64,000 bases of DNA from Aquilaria yunnanensis (Eukaryota > Streptophyta > Magnoliopsida > Malvales > Thymelaeaceae): assembly GCA_039654915.1 (NCBI GenBank), contig CM077599.1, forward strand, positions 12,340,501 to 12,404,500. The letters run 5' to 3'. Position 1 is the first letter of the stretch; every line of letters starts with the position of its first letter. The position numbers and the translations under genes are program-made. Positions 1-12,185 of this stretch are shown here, piece after piece. The notes under the pieces were generated by a model. That model was not told where the DNA came from, did no database searches, and saw only the letters and a list, made by a program, of their open reading frames with translations.

Positions 1-2357
1 TGTCCAAATTAATTTTGTGAAATGAGCACATACTTAGCATTAGTACGAACATGCAACTTTGTAAAAAAAAAAAATGGTGTCAACCTTCCTCGGAGCTTCA
101 CCTGATATCTTGTCTTGCTGTTATATTGATACTTAGTTACAATTACAATTAGTTAAGTCAATTATGTTGTTTTGTAAACTATTATATTGCCCTTAGTGTG
201 TATGTATATATATATATATATATACGGGTAAGATATAGGGCAGGTATGCCTAAACTTGTATCCTGCCCACATCCACTGGGCACAAAAAAAATCAAATTCA
301 TATCCACTCTAAATCCATTTAATTATAAACAAATCTTATCCATCGGATAATATATGGTAGGATATCCGTCAGAGTAAATATCCACTGACATCCCTAGTTT
401 AGATGTTTTGGTCCTACTTAGTAGTCTATTGACCCAAAACTTTTTGGCATAGGTATTTGTCAGATTTGCCTAAAACTTTCTAGACTTGACAGATTTATCT
501 CAAAGTTTCCAATTTTGTCAAGAACATTCTAAAAACCTTCAATCCACCCTCAGACTCCTCCTTTTTACCTAAACTAACCCCAAAAGTCTTTTAGGATGCC
601 ATGTTAGTACCTAAACTTAATTAATTTCTATTTCTATTCTAGATGACCTTTCTAAATTCCAAAAAAATCATAACATGAAATGACAACATAATCCAAATGT
701 ACCTAACTCTACCAACTTTCTAAGCTATAAAATGACAAAAAAGATGAAATTGGTCCAGAAAACAAAAATGCCCCCTAAATTAAATGTTCTAAAGTAAAAC
801 TAAACAAAAATTAGAATCCAAACAAAATTAAGATCATTTGGTTTAACAAACAATTATGGCATATTTTAAATTTACTAAAAGACAATTATTGAATTGTTTG
901 AATTCATTAACTCTCACTTAACTATTTAATATCAATTTTTTAAATTATAATTTAATGTGTTTGGTAATTATATTCTCACAAATTTAAATTGTATCATAAG
1001 TTTTTAACAATCAATGAACCATTTAAATGATTAGTTTTTTCTTTTTATAAATCAGATTTCTGCCTTAACTCAGTTTTACATAGGGGTAGAGACCAATATG
1101 CATCCAACTAAAAAGGTTCAGGACGAATTTGTAATGAAATGAGGTTGAGGAGCGAATTGCAATGGCAATTAAAAGATTGCCAATTGTGCTATTGTCGTTT
1201 TTGGTTCCATCACGTGATTCATCCCTACAGCCTTACGGTGGTCGGTTCGCAGACGGTAGCTATTCCCGTCCTTTGTTTAATCCATCACCACTCGTGGGAC
1301 CTACTTCGACGACTCTGATTTCAGGTCTACCCTGATCTTATCAATACCCAGCGGTGGTGAGTCATTTCATCACTCATCTCAATCTGATTGCAAAATACAT
1401 CCCCATGATCTACGTTACATAGATTGAATCTGACAGGGAAAAATCTCAACGAATCGTAGATTTACACGTACTAAAAAGCGTGCATCTTAGTATAGTCTCG
1501 GCTGCATTGCATATGTAACCTTATCTGATGTCTCCCCGGCAGCGAAGACTTCTTCTCTACACAATGTCTGTCAGCCTTTTTAGCCGCTATAGATTCCTCT
1601 CCTTCCCTCTCATCTCAGCCGTCAATCAGTTCTGGCTCTACCGATGGTCCAGATTGCTTTATACGTTTGATCATTCTAATTACGAACTTTTAATTAGCGG
1701 GAGTCCTTTAATTAGTCTAATCTCACTGAAAATGATGAGAAATCAGAAGCCAATTAAATCCCCGATCAAAAATCGGACGTTTCGGAATCTACGCTGACAT
1801 TAATTATGATGAGCACCCTCGCTTCTCATCCTTCCCTCTTTCCGTCAAAAACGTTAACGACCGTTACACGATCTACTATAGCATTTATGTCCAATGTCAG
1901 CTTACGGCACCAATGCCGTCTTCCCACGTCGCTGAATCCTGCCACGGAATCAAAATCACTGGCCACGTCACCAAATTTGGACATGCTGGCAAAAGAGAAC
2001 CGACCGAGCAGGGCCTGACAGTACTGGTAGACAGGACAGGTTCTGTGGACGCCGTGGCCGCGCACAACATAAGTACCATCACTAGCAGCCAGCCACACAG
2101 CAATAAAAAACACCAATACAATAAAAGAAAGAAACGATTTTTTTTTTCTTTTTTGTTTATAGAGAGAGAAACAAACAGGAAAATAAAGAAAAGGGCAAGG
2201 CAAAGAAAGAAAGAAGTCAAGAGTGCGAGTGTTTCTTATCCCTTGCTGCTTTTTCGCCAATCATCATTTCTGCTTCCAGCCATCACGCGAGTGTAATCTT
2301 CTTCTCTGCTGTGGGGAATGTGCGTGCTCTTTCTGCTCTGAGTCGGATCTCTACTAG
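1..2357. other. AT-rich intergenic DNA and 5' flank of the RopGEF gene
   Basis: No gene is supported here. A (TA)n run lies near 205-222. The stretch around 345-396 ends in a hAT-like sequence (reverse complement CTAGGGATGTCAGTGGATAT) and may be a truncated MITE. At 830-1075 lies a dispersed AT-rich repeat that recurs near 21870-22060. From about 1150 the base composition rises and the DNA is probably promoter and leader of the downstream gene; 2120-2230 is purine- and poly(T)-rich. Short open frames here show no protein family signature and are treated as chance or upstream ORFs. Confidence 0.5.
830..1075. repeat. Dispersed AT-rich repeat, copy 1
   Basis: The segment containing TGTTTGGTAATTATATTCTC, then AAATTTAAATTGTATCATAA, then CCATTTAAATGATTAG matches 21945-22030 over roughly 80-90 bases with scattered substitutions. 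The shared order of motifs argues against chance AT-richness. A more diverged inverted relative seems present near 32190-32400. It is probably a non-coding MITE or part of a larger transposon; ends and target duplication could not be set. Confidence 0.4.
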
Positions 2358-5355
2358 ATGGCTGGGAGCGTGTCGTCTGATGATGGCTCCGATCAGCGCT
2401 GCGGGAGCTACAGCTTGAGCGCCGATGTTAGCGAGTCGGAGAGTTGTAGCAGTTTTTCGTGCCGGCGATTCGACGCAGAAGCCGGTTCTAGCTCCCTCAC
2501 ATCGTCGCCGCGGATGCCGCCGGCGGAGCGATTTCGCCCGCAGTTCCCGTTGATGCTGCCGGTGATTGGTGGAAAGGATGTCGTGGTTTGGGGTGATGAA
2601 AAGCCTGACAAACGAGATGACCAACTGCCCGGTAATTTTTTTTTGGGGTCTTTTTCAAGATCATCTTTTTTTTGCCGCAAGTCAAGCGACAGAGGTTTAA
2701 TCTTCGATTTCCAGCAAATGTAGTTATTGTTTCAGGACTAATCAAGCACCAACTAACTCGTACACATTATTTTGTTTCTTTATTTGTTACCCTGGTTTTC
2801 TCGGCTTTAAACTTCTGATTGATGTACATTTATATGCTTTTGTTTAAGAATTTGTAGCTAATTAAGTTTGTTTTGCTAGAAAGTGAAGATTTTTTCTCTT
2901 GCTGGCTAAGAGTTTTATGCTGAGCCACTTAACTTGCTGCATCCGCGATTTTATGACTATGATATGTGTAATTTCTGGAATTTATGCTGGTTTCATATAT
3001 CATATGCTGCATAAGTGATTAATGTAGTTTCTATTTGATCACCAACTTCTGGGAGGTTTCTCATTTTATAATGGTCTCATTTTGTGTAGAAGTTGAGATG
3101 ATGAAAGAGAGATTCGCTAAGCTTCTTCTAGGAGAAGACATGTCTGGGGGAGGAAAAGGGGTGTGTACTGCACTGGCCATCTCAAATGCAATCACGAACT
3201 TGTCTGGTTAGTTTTCTTGCTTCTGTATACATGTCAATTTTGTTCCCTATTTGTTCTTTTCGCATCTTGTTCTAAGATTGATGGTATGCTGGTTTTGGAT
3301 GGTAGCAACTGTATTTGGTGAGCTCTGGAGGCTAGAACCATTAGCACCACAGAAGAAGGCCATGTGGCGGAGGGAAATGGAGTGGCTTTTATGTGTCAGT
3401 GATTCAATTGTTGAGCTTGTTCCTTCTGTTCAACAATTCCCTGGAGGTGGTGCATATGAAGTAATGGCAACAAGGCCACGCTCAGATTTGTATGTCAATC
3501 TTCCTGCCCTAAAGAAGCTTGATGCTATGCTGATTAGTATGCTTGACGGGTTTTCAGAAAGAGACTTTTGGTATGCGGATCGAGGGATAATTGTGGGTGA
3601 CAACATTGACTGTGATAGCTATCCTTCTTCAGCTTCAGGGGGTAGACCATCAATTAGGCAGGAAGAGAAGTGGTGGCTGCCTTGCCCAAAATTGCCTCCA
3701 AAGGGTTTGTCGGAAGAAGCTAGGAAGAAATTGCAGAAATGTAAAGATTGCACAAATCAAATCCTCAAGGCAGCCCTGGCTATCAATAGCAGTGTGCTGG
3801 CTGAGATGGAGATACCTGCAGCATACTTGGAAACTTTGCCCAAGGTATTGCCTGCCTCCCTCTCAATGATTATTGTGCGAACTACTTATGGACCAAGATA
3901 TTGTTAGATGCTGTTAATTGGTTGTTTTTGCCATATAACTAAGTTCATGCCATTATATTGTAATTTTTCATGTTTATTCTCCAACTGGCATCAGAGTGGA
4001 AAAGCTTGTCTAGGTGATATCATCTACCGATACATAACTGCTGACCAGTTTTCTCCGGAATGTCTTCTTGATTGCCTTGATCTGTCATCTGAACATCAAA
4101 CCTTGGAAATAGTTAATCGAATTGAAGGAGCTGTACATGTCTGGAAACAGAAGAGTGAGAGAAAAAACACAGGCCGCAAGAAAGTTAAGCGCTCATCATG
4201 GGGTGGAAAGGTCAAAGGCATAGTCACTGACAGGGGTGGGAGAGTCAAGGGACTTGCTGCTGATGGTGAAAAGAATAATTTTCTGGCCCAGCGTGCTGAA
4301 ACCCTTCTACAAAACCTAAGGCTTCGTTTCCCTGGGCTGCCACAAACTGCATTGGATATGAACAAGATTCAGTACAACAAGGTAATCTACCACCATCCGT
4401 GTATTAGTTATGGACTGGAATTTTAAGTACTTCATAAGATGAAGTTCATTCAAGGCCGAAAAAAAAAGATGGATTTCATTTAGTAACTAACAGAGCTGTA
4501 AATCAGATGTAACTTAGTGGTTTAAGGACATGGTTCTGGAAAAAAAACAAGTTGGGCGTTTCCTTATAACTCTCATTTTTCTGACAATAGAAAATGTGAA
4601 TGGAATACAGCAATCAAGAAGGCACAAGATAACAATGAATAGAATGACAAGAAAAATCTAAGATTATTAGATCAGCTAGAATTGTTGGGCTGAGCATTTA
4701 GCCTGGGGGAAGAAATGATAATTGATGGAATGTGAAATATCAAATGATTGTGCTCAAACATTTTCTGAGCATACAGAGACATTTCCAAGTTGTCAGGGCA
4801 TTGTACGTATCTGTCTTGCTATGTATCCTCATTCCTCTTAGACGTCGTGGAGCAAGTATTCAGATCAATATATACACATTACATGATGATGGAACAGTCA
4901 TCTTTTTCTTTTTCACAATGCAGGATGTTGGCCAGTCGATTCTTGAAAGCTACTCAAGAGTGATGGAGAGTTTGGCCTTCAACATTATGGCTAGGATAGA
5001 TGATGTCCTATATGTCGATGATTCTATCAAGCGATGTGCTGCTGAAGAATCGGTGCCCCTCTTTGGCAGGGGAGGTCTAGGTGGTCTTCCCATCCAGAAG
5101 CAAATATCTCCTAGTCCCTTCTCTGTTCAGCACACTTCTTATGCCAGTCCTTTCGGAACCCCAACCTATTGTTCTTCAACCCCTGTGACAGGAAGTCCAG
5201 TAAGAACACCTGCATCTACAAAGAGCGACTGTCTTAAGGAGGCATCTGGCTGGAAGCACGAGAAATTACTTCCAGCTGATTTTGACAAGATATGGTCATA
5301 TACTGGGAACCTTAGTTCTAGACGAGCGTCTGGAGATGCTCCTGAGAGAGATTGA
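2358..5355 (+). CDS. ROPGEF: Rop guanine nucleotide exchange factor (PRONE domain)
   Basis: Five exons by GT-AG sites and continuous frame: 2358-2631, 3090-3206, 3306-3844, 3995-4381, 4924-5355, giving about 582 residues. The protein has a Ser-rich N-terminus (about residues 1-90), then the plant-specific PRONE domain (about 92-480), opening with [20 protein letters not shown] and the conserved stretch [16 protein letters not shown], followed by [23 protein letters not shown] and the [15 protein letters not shown] end. A Ser/Pro/Thr-rich tail (about 483-582) follows; in this family the variable tails are known to be regulatory. Family role: PRONE proteins exchange GDP for GTP on ROP/RAC GTPases at the plasma membrane, downstream of receptor-like kinases, in polarity and tip growth. 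The start is the first ATG in frame with PRONE after the long leader. The length fits the family (about 500-600). I cannot assign which numbered RopGEF it is. Confidence 0.95.
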
Positions 5356-8220
5356 CTCTTAATGATGCCCAAGCAAAATTCCGGTTGCAGTGTTCTGTGA
5401 ATACTAAATTGAAATTGCGCAGGTCATGGAGACGGGTAGAGAATTCAGTAGCCGACTCTGTGTATATCGTTTAGGAGTAGTGGTATATGTTAAAATTTTG
5501 ATATTAGCTTTAGTTGTTAAGTGTCAGTTAGCAGTTGACGTGCCATGATTTTAATTTGGTAGTTCTTTATCAATGTTTGCCTGTACCTAGTGTCTCAACC
5601 AATTGATCTTTGCAAAAGAAGGTTGGAAGACCAATAGTCAATTGCAACCGTTAGCTTTAACTTGGACAAGGAAATGTATTGTAATAGCTTCATGTAAAGC
5701 ATTTGTCTACCCAACAACCAGCAATCCAACATAAAAAGCTGCCCGAAAGTTTCAAGTGGGCATAGAGAGGGATTCAACGGGCAAACATTGCTAAAGGTCC
5801 ACCACTTGGTGAGCAGGGAAGTCAGTACAAAACTGTAGCCTTTCCCCGTTCGCAAGTAATCGATATGGACTGAGTTCTGCGTCTCGAACTATCTTAAGTT
5901 GAGATCCAAGCCCTTACTTACATTGTCTTGTCCGCAATTTCTTGAAGCGATGGTAGCCAAGGACAGCTTCGTATTACTGTCAACTCTCTGAAAAACAGCA
6001 GCAAGCTTTAGCCTAACAATTAACCACTAACTAATTTTTATCATAAAGTTCAAGCTTCAAGGCTTCGCTCTCCTCTTCCCTTGCTTTATATTTATGCAGA
6101 AAATATACAAATTCGAAGCCTTTTTATGTTTAATGTTTTACTATTGCAACATAACCTTTTCCCCTTGGATGTCGCAATGTTCGACTTCAACATTACACTG
6201 TTGGGATCACAACCCAGAAAAAAGGAGATGAATTTTAAGAATCACCAAGAGACCTTTACTACAATAAATGCACCACAGAGTCATAATTAAAACTAGGAAC
6301 TCCGAATATCAAAGCTAGCAGTAGCAGTTGCTAGTCTGTTAAAGCTGACATAGGAAGAGCACAGCAAGATAAGCCATTTGCAGTATAATTCGTGGAGTTG
6401 ATCAGGCAGATCCAAGCTGATCAGAACTACAGAACAGCAAATAACTGGCTTCTTTGTCAAGAAAACAAGATACCATTTTTGCTCTACTCGAGTTCTCAAG
6501 GATGCAGTGTCACAATGGTCGGTAGTTGGCACAGGTTATGATTAGATGTAGGACTGCCCTGTTCTAGTGGCAGCTTTGAACCCAAGAAAAATGGCTTGAG
6601 CCAATAGAGTGCTTACTTCTCAGGCAAGCAAGCCAAACTGGAAAAATGAACAGAAATTCATTTTTAAATATATATTTCTTTTTAAAGAAAGACTAATTAA
6701 CAGAAACTCTTCAAATCAGATTAACCGGAGAGGTCCCTCTATGTGGCCCATCTAACACCGTGCTCGCCCTAGTACCATGATTCATGTACAACATCTTTAC
6801 AAGGCCAGTTCTTCTATGAGATTCTGCACCTGTATCATTTCCAAGATCAGCGCCCATGTTATATATCATTTGAAACAAAATTCAGAGAACATTAATCTTG
6901 GTAACCCAACTCACATAACTGAAACAGTGCTCAGAAGATCAAAATATAAGGCCTACTTATATCCTGTTGGTCAAAACATTCCAACTACAACAGAAATGAA
7001 AAAGAGTTGAATTCAGCTTGCAGCAAAAGACATGCAGCGACCAACAAAGACCATTAGAATTAACAATAAAACATGCAGGAATATCATCAAAGCAATGACA
7101 AGAAAAAAAATATTAGTATGATAACTGATCATGATTACTTAACATCTGCTTACTAATGTAGAATAATTAGACAAACTCGAAACAATCATAAACTTTTTCA
7201 ACAAGTTTAGTTTCTATTGCCCAAAATGAAGAACTATCTTCAGGCAAAAAGCTGCAATTAACAGATGCACTAGGGCTTGAGGATTCGTTTATTCAAACAG
7301 CATTCTTCCCACTTCAGCTGATAAAACTACAAAGTCCACTAAAAAGGGCACAGCAAGATCACAATTCAATAACCAGTCTTAACACATGCAATTCAGCTTA
7401 TTGAAAGGTGATTATTAGTGATTACTTGCTCAACTTGTATACAATTGGAACACTACAATCTAAGAAGCCCATAAAAAAGTAGACATTTTTTCATTAATTT
7501 TTCCTTACTTATCCTTTTTCAATCCAGGTAAGGAAAAAATTAATAAAAATTAATTATTTTGCACAAAAAATATGATCCAAGTGCTTATTAGCTAAATAGA
7601 GTATTAGTTTTCAAATGAAATTGGTTCCAAAAAAAACAAAAAGAAAACGAAGGAAAATTGAAAATAAGCGATAATAAATGCTTATGTTTTAGTTGGGGTG
7701 AATGCAACCGTAATGGCAAATAAAACCTGCATTTGAATTTATACTGAGGCACGGCTAATAGATGCTTTCAGACTTGACTATTCCAGTATTTGAATATCAA
7801 TGGAAAGACCCAATATCATAAATCAACTACAATCCACCCAGGTGTGTTAGAATGCTCTGGTGGTAACTTGAATAGGTTTTACGTATGAGATTTAAATCCG
7901 GTAACAATTGAAACCCCAGGAAAATAACACATTCAATTACCAAATAAATAATGTCAAAAGTTCTTCTAAATTGCATACAGATGACAGTAGAATCCGATAT
8001 TTGATTTCGGATGCTTGGCTCCCATATGTAACTTTAAGCTCACTACAGAACTGGAAAAAAGGCAGAATATACAGATTGCAATTCACTCAAATTCATCGAG
8101 ACTGCTGAATGAAGGCAACAAGACTTTCAGAACACATCCAAGGGTATGTCCACTGAGAAAAAGAAAAAAGAAAAAAGAAAATATGAAGCTACAGATAAGA
8201 TCATTCAATTAAAGACACGA
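5356..8220. other. Intergenic region between convergent RopGEF and F-box genes
   Basis: This holds the 3' flank of the RopGEF gene and the 3' flank of the oppositely oriented F-box gene. I see no coding potential: open frames are short, AT-rich and without family motifs. A short inverted repeat lies at 7494-7543. A stretch near 7845-7905 (TCTGGTGGTAACTTG ... GATTTAAATCC) faintly resembles Pol III A and B boxes of a decayed tRNA-type SINE, which is too weak to call. Confidence 0.5.
7494..7543. repeat. Short inverted repeat (hairpin)
   Basis: Left arm TTAATTTTTCCTTAC (7494-7508) pairs with GTAAGGAAAAAATTAA (7528-7543), with one extra A and a 19-base loop. It lies in the shared 3' intergenic region of two convergent genes. 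It could be the core of a decayed MITE; I see no target duplication and no uracil tract marking a terminator. Confidence 0.5.
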
Positions 8221-9456
8221 TTACAAACTCTTTCTTCTTTTAGATTTGTGATCGTAAGCACTTACTGGAACTGCTGAGGAAGAAATCCACACAGGAGGTG
8301 GCCAAAACAGCTTTGAGTATTCAGGAAACTTTGGCAATGGTCCTATAGAACCACTCTCCAAATCAAAAAAACCTATATCACGAGACTCACAGCCCTCGAA
8401 TGATCCACTTTCTTCCCCAACCAAGAAATTGTCTGCAAAAATTATGCAATTCCCTTTACAGATGCCCAAATCTTCAGCTGATGTGGAAAATGTGCAATCA
8501 TCACCCAAAAACAAAACACGATCACCGAGACCATCCAAAGCTGTCCACTTCTTCTCGCCTTCATCTAACCTGAAAACCTTGAACTTGACTGTCCTCTCCT
8601 TCATATAGTGAGCAAGAGTTTCAAAATACTCCTCCGGGAAACTGGAACTAGATCCTGAGCCAGAAGCCTCAGCTGCTTCGATGCTCAAATACATATCAAC
8701 CAGCAATAACTCACCCCTTGATTCAACCAAAAACTTCTTGTCTCCCCCAAACACAGGCTCTGAAATAACACTCATATCGAAATCCAATCCTACGAGCACA
8801 GTTTGGCCCGTGTTGTCGACAGCATAAAGACTCCCATCATATAGTATAACATCATCGTAGGGAGATGGCATGTCCTTACTAATAATCCACCTCCTATCAC
8901 CAGAATTGAACATCGCCAACTTCCCAGAAACATGAATAGTAAGCAACACAAAATCAGAACCATTTCCCAAACTCAACAAGGCACTTTTCTCCATATACAG
9001 ACTTCCCACCGAATTCATGTAGTGGATAACATATTCTTGCCCCAGTTCGAGAACACGAATGTTCAATAAATTCAATACCTTGGGAAAGTTATCCGGCGGA
9101 GAACCAGATCGCCCCCGTAGATAGTGAAAGGGGTCTCTCGAGAGAGGGTTCAAAAGATGTATCTTCCCGTTGGGCACATCTTCAATTTTGATCAACCAGA
9201 GGGGAAGAGGGTCGCCCGAGGGTGATCCGAGGAGAAAGACGGTGCGCTTGGAGACATAGAAACCGAAGGAGATGTCGGAGACCCCATCGTCGGGAAGGAC
9301 CGGGAAACGAGGCGGCAAAGGACGGCGTTTTGGGGAGACGACGGAGGACCGCCAGGTGGAGCAGATGGAGCGGAAGCGAACGATGTCGAAAGGAGTAGCC
9401 AAGCGTTTGGCTATGAGGTCTAGGAGTTCTTTCGGGAGCAGGGTCCAATCCGCCAT
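8221..9456 (-). CDS. F-box protein of the SKIP23 type (F-box plus DUF295)
   Basis: Intronless gene for 411 residues. The N-terminus MADWTLLPKELLDLIAKRL leads into an F-box (about residues 5-45, with the RFRSICSTWRSSV ending typical of this group). The middle contains DISFGFYVSKRTVFLLGSP, characteristic of SKIP23-like proteins. The C-terminus carries a DUF295-type segment (about 330-395) ending GPLPKFPEYSKLFWPPPVWI. Family knowledge: F-box proteins bind ASK/SKP1 and supply substrate specificity to SCF E3 ubiquitin ligases; SKIP23 was named as an SKP1-interacting partner. The target here cannot be inferred. The start at 9456 is the ATG of the conserved MADW opening. The gene is convergent with the RopGEF gene, and a 1.5 kb inverted-repeat element begins about 120 bp upstream of its start codon. 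This family expands quickly in plants, so orthology to Arabidopsis SKIP23 is uncertain. Confidence 0.93.
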   Translation of the reverse strand: MADWTLLPKELLDLIAKRLATPFDIVRFRSICSTWRSSVVSPKRRPLPPRFPVLPDDGVSDISFGFYVSKRTVFLLGSPSGDPLPLWLIKIEDVPNGKIHLLNPLSRDPFHYLRGRSGSPPDNFPKVLNLLNIRVLELGQEYVIHYMNSVGSLYMEKSALLSLGNGSDFVLLTIHVSGKLAMFNSGDRRWIISKDMPSPYDDVILYDGSLYAVDNTGQTVLVGLDFDMSVISEPVFGGDKKFLVESRGELLLVDMYLSIEAAEASGSGSSSSFPEEYFETLAHYMKERTVKFKVFRLDEGEKKWTALDGLGDRVLFLGDDCTFSTSAEDLGICKGNCIIFADNFLVGEESGSFEGCESRDIGFFDLESGSIGPLPKFPEYSKLFWPPPVWISSSAVPVSAYDHKSKRRKSL

Positions 9457-9575
9457 GAATGAGTAATCTCGGGAAATGGAGGAAGGGAGAGGGACGACAG
9501 AATGGAGTAGAAAACAAATATGCCGCGATGACCAGTGGAGGAACTTCTTGCAAGGTAAGTCATTTTTGGCCTAAG

Positions 9576-11102
9576 CCATTTTTGGCCCTTGAACTTGAAC
9601 GATCCGAACCCTTAACCCCCTAAACTTGGAATCAGTCTAACTCGCCTCCTTAACTTTTAAACACGGGGCACTTTACCCCTTTTTTCCCTCATGTGTGCAT
9701 CACGTGATGCTTTTAGCCCTAAAAGCATCTACTCCATTTGTGTTTCTTGCTAAACACTGGCATGTTGTTCATGTCACATCATGAAGCATAGAAGCAAAAC
9801 AGAACGTAGAGCACAAGAAGAAGCGATTTGGGTGATTTTCATTTGGGTTCTCTTTATTTAGAAGCTGGTTTTATTCAAATCAGCAATATTGAGTAAGAAT
9901 GATAGATGGTTTCCTTCAATGCTAAGGTTGTTCTATATTTCCTCCAAACCATCTTAAATAAAAATAAATAGATTGAGAACTTTGAATTCGATGGTTTGGT
10001 GCTTGTTTGTAATAGAATCACTATATACAATGCTTAGATGCTAATTTGTTCGCATGATTGTGCTTGGTAGTTTGATTGCTTAGTTCTAAACTAGTGTTGC
10101 AGTGTCGATTGATTGCTAGGTCTTGATGAATTTGGGTTTATTTTTACCTACAATATTTGTTTGTAATTGAATCATTTTATACTTTTGTTGGATGAATGTA
10201 ATTTATATTCTAGATATTCAGGGCCCTTTTTGCATATTTGTAATTGCAGCTGCTCAACATGCTCCAACATTGTCTCTGTTTTTTTTCTCTTCTTATCTCT
10301 TTTCCATCTGATAATAGTCAATAGTCCTAACATCTAATCCTTTATGTTAGTTGAGTCCATGATTCTACACATAACAGAACTCAAAAGCATCAGCTATATA
10401 TTGTTGTGGTTCCTTAAGCAATAAATAATTGGTTCCTTAATTGTTTCCTCAAACCATTATGATTACTGTGTAGTTGTTTTGTATGTTTTTCTTGAGTTTG
10501 CTCATAAATCTTGATGAACCGTGGTTTCCCTTTTCTGGTTGAATTTTACTGCTGCTATTTTTATTTTAATTTTCCATAGATTTGTATGACGTATCAGGTG
10601 GATTATCACTCTGGATAAATAATTTGCTTGCTTGTTAGTTCTCAAGGTGGTTCAAAGTGTTCTAAAGATCACAATGAAGCTTCCTTGAAGGACCTTCAAT
10701 GGACTATGATATTTCAAATGGTAGTGGTGAGTTGAGTTATATACCATGTCTCATTGCCATCCTGACTTGGGTGGTTCTTGAGAATATCAGAATCTTTTAG
10801 TTGAGTTCTGAAATTTCTTTAGAAATGGATGATGACCTCCCTCCATCACAACAAAATAGATTTCAAATAGGGGCACATGTTGCTGCGAATGGAAGATCTA
10901 GTACCAAGAACAAACAATGACATGGAAACCTCAAGCAATAAACGGAGCAGATGGCATTACAGTTAAAAGCATCATGTGATTCGCACATGGGGGAATAAGG
11001 GGTAAAGTGTCTCGTGTTTAAAAGTTAAGGAGGCGAGTTAGAGTGATTCTATGTTAAGGAGGTCAAGTGTTCGAATCATTTAAGTTTAAGGGCCAAAAAT
11101 GG
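9576..11102. mobile_element. Non-autonomous element with long terminal inverted repeats (Mutator-like or foldback)
   Basis: Arms of about 150 bp face each other. The left one (9576-9725) runs CCATTTTTGGCCCTTGAACT, then CTAACTCGCCTCCTTAACTT, then GGGGCACTTTACCCCTT, then ATCACGTGATGCTTTTAG. The right arm (about 10955-11102) is its reverse complement with substitutions. The 1.2 kb interior is AT-rich without coding potential. Long TIRs and a non-coding interior are usual for non-autonomous Mutator-like elements. I could not find a convincing 9-bp target duplication; the left end also has a partial extra copy of the terminus (CATTTTTGGCCTAAG, 9561-9575), which may hide it. Confidence 0.75.
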
Positions 11103-12185
11103 ATTTATGCTTGGTGTTCAATTTAAGCCTCCGGACCTATTAAAGATCCTAATTTCCTTTTTTTTTTGTGACTTGAAATATCTATTGAACATGGTATTTT
11201 ATTCATATTTACATTGAAAAAAATTCATAAAAAAAGATTGAAGAAAATATGAACAAGCTATATAAGAGATTTAAATTGGTTGAGCTCAAGTTGTTCTCTT
11301 AAATCAACATAAAAACTTAAAATCAAGGTTAGCCAAATTGAGGAATAAGTAAGTTGAGCTTTGTTTAAATTATACATCAATTTTAAAATTTTGTTTAAAC
11401 TTTGCTTGGTAACAATTTGAATAAGTAACAAATGAGCTTTAAACCAAATTGAACTTAAGTTAAACTTGAGCTATTCATTTATTTTTCTCCCATACTAGTG
11501 AGAAAATTAAAAAAATTGAAAGGGACAAAAGAAAGATGGCCTGGTGAATAGGAGAAACAAATTGGATAGGTGTTCCATCGTATCATATGAACGTTGATTT
11601 GCAATATTAGTACGACCATCTTTAGGGGTAATATAATGAGAAGTGTTCGCACAATCGGTGAAAATTATATCCACACTCTAAATATTTTTTTTCTTCCTTC
11701 TAAGTTTTATGTTCTATTACAGTTTTTAATTTTCAATTTGACTCAAATTTATTTATATTATTATTTATTAATTGTTAAAAAATATATTTAAAAACTGTAA
11801 GACTTATAGTATTTAAATATAATTTTTTTTAAAAATAAATAATGATATAAATAAATTTATGTCAAATTCAAATAAAAAAACTGAAATGGATTGGAGAACT
11901 TGAGATGGATGAGTACATGTAATAAGGCCCAACTACGACTTATCAAAAGTCTTTAGTTGGTTATATCGAAAACTGGATACCTTAATTCATTTTCTCTGCA
12001 TAGTTAAAGCGTATTCTGGAATTTTAACCATTGAAAAGTTTTTTCTGAGGAGGTAAGGGAAGGGAACTTGTCGAAAGGATCAAAGGCTTGCCATTTAAGT
12101 TGAAAGCCCAAAACCTCAAACCATCGCGCAAACTCATTACCGCCAGCGCCGAACACGTTTCGAGTGAGACCTGAAATTGTTGGCC
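11103..12185. other. AT-rich spacer upstream of the MINIYO-like gene
   Basis: No coding potential is seen. It contains one AT-rich inverted-repeat element (about 11712-11891), and the last roughly 200 bp are likely promoter and leader of the gene starting at 12186. No clear TATA box is placed. Confidence 0.5.
11712..11891. mobile_element. AT-rich MITE with inverted arms (family shared with 25589-25716)
   Basis: Left arm 11720-11769 (CAGTTTTTAATTTTCAATTT ... ATTTATTTATATTATTATT) is the imperfect inverse of 11832-11883. The core AATTTATTTATATTATTATT with a following TTAAAAAATATAT is shared with a second copy near 25640-25680, and the CCATTTCAGTTTTTTTA flank is shared in the reverse arm. This supports a small non-autonomous DNA element. 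Ends are approximate and no target duplication is set. Confidence 0.55.

Noticed and set aside
1528..2296. Several open frames of 70-140 codons upstream of the RopGEF gene on both strands
   Set aside because: They overlap one another, have skewed composition and no family motif. They lie in promoter or leader sequence and are best read as chance or short upstream ORFs.
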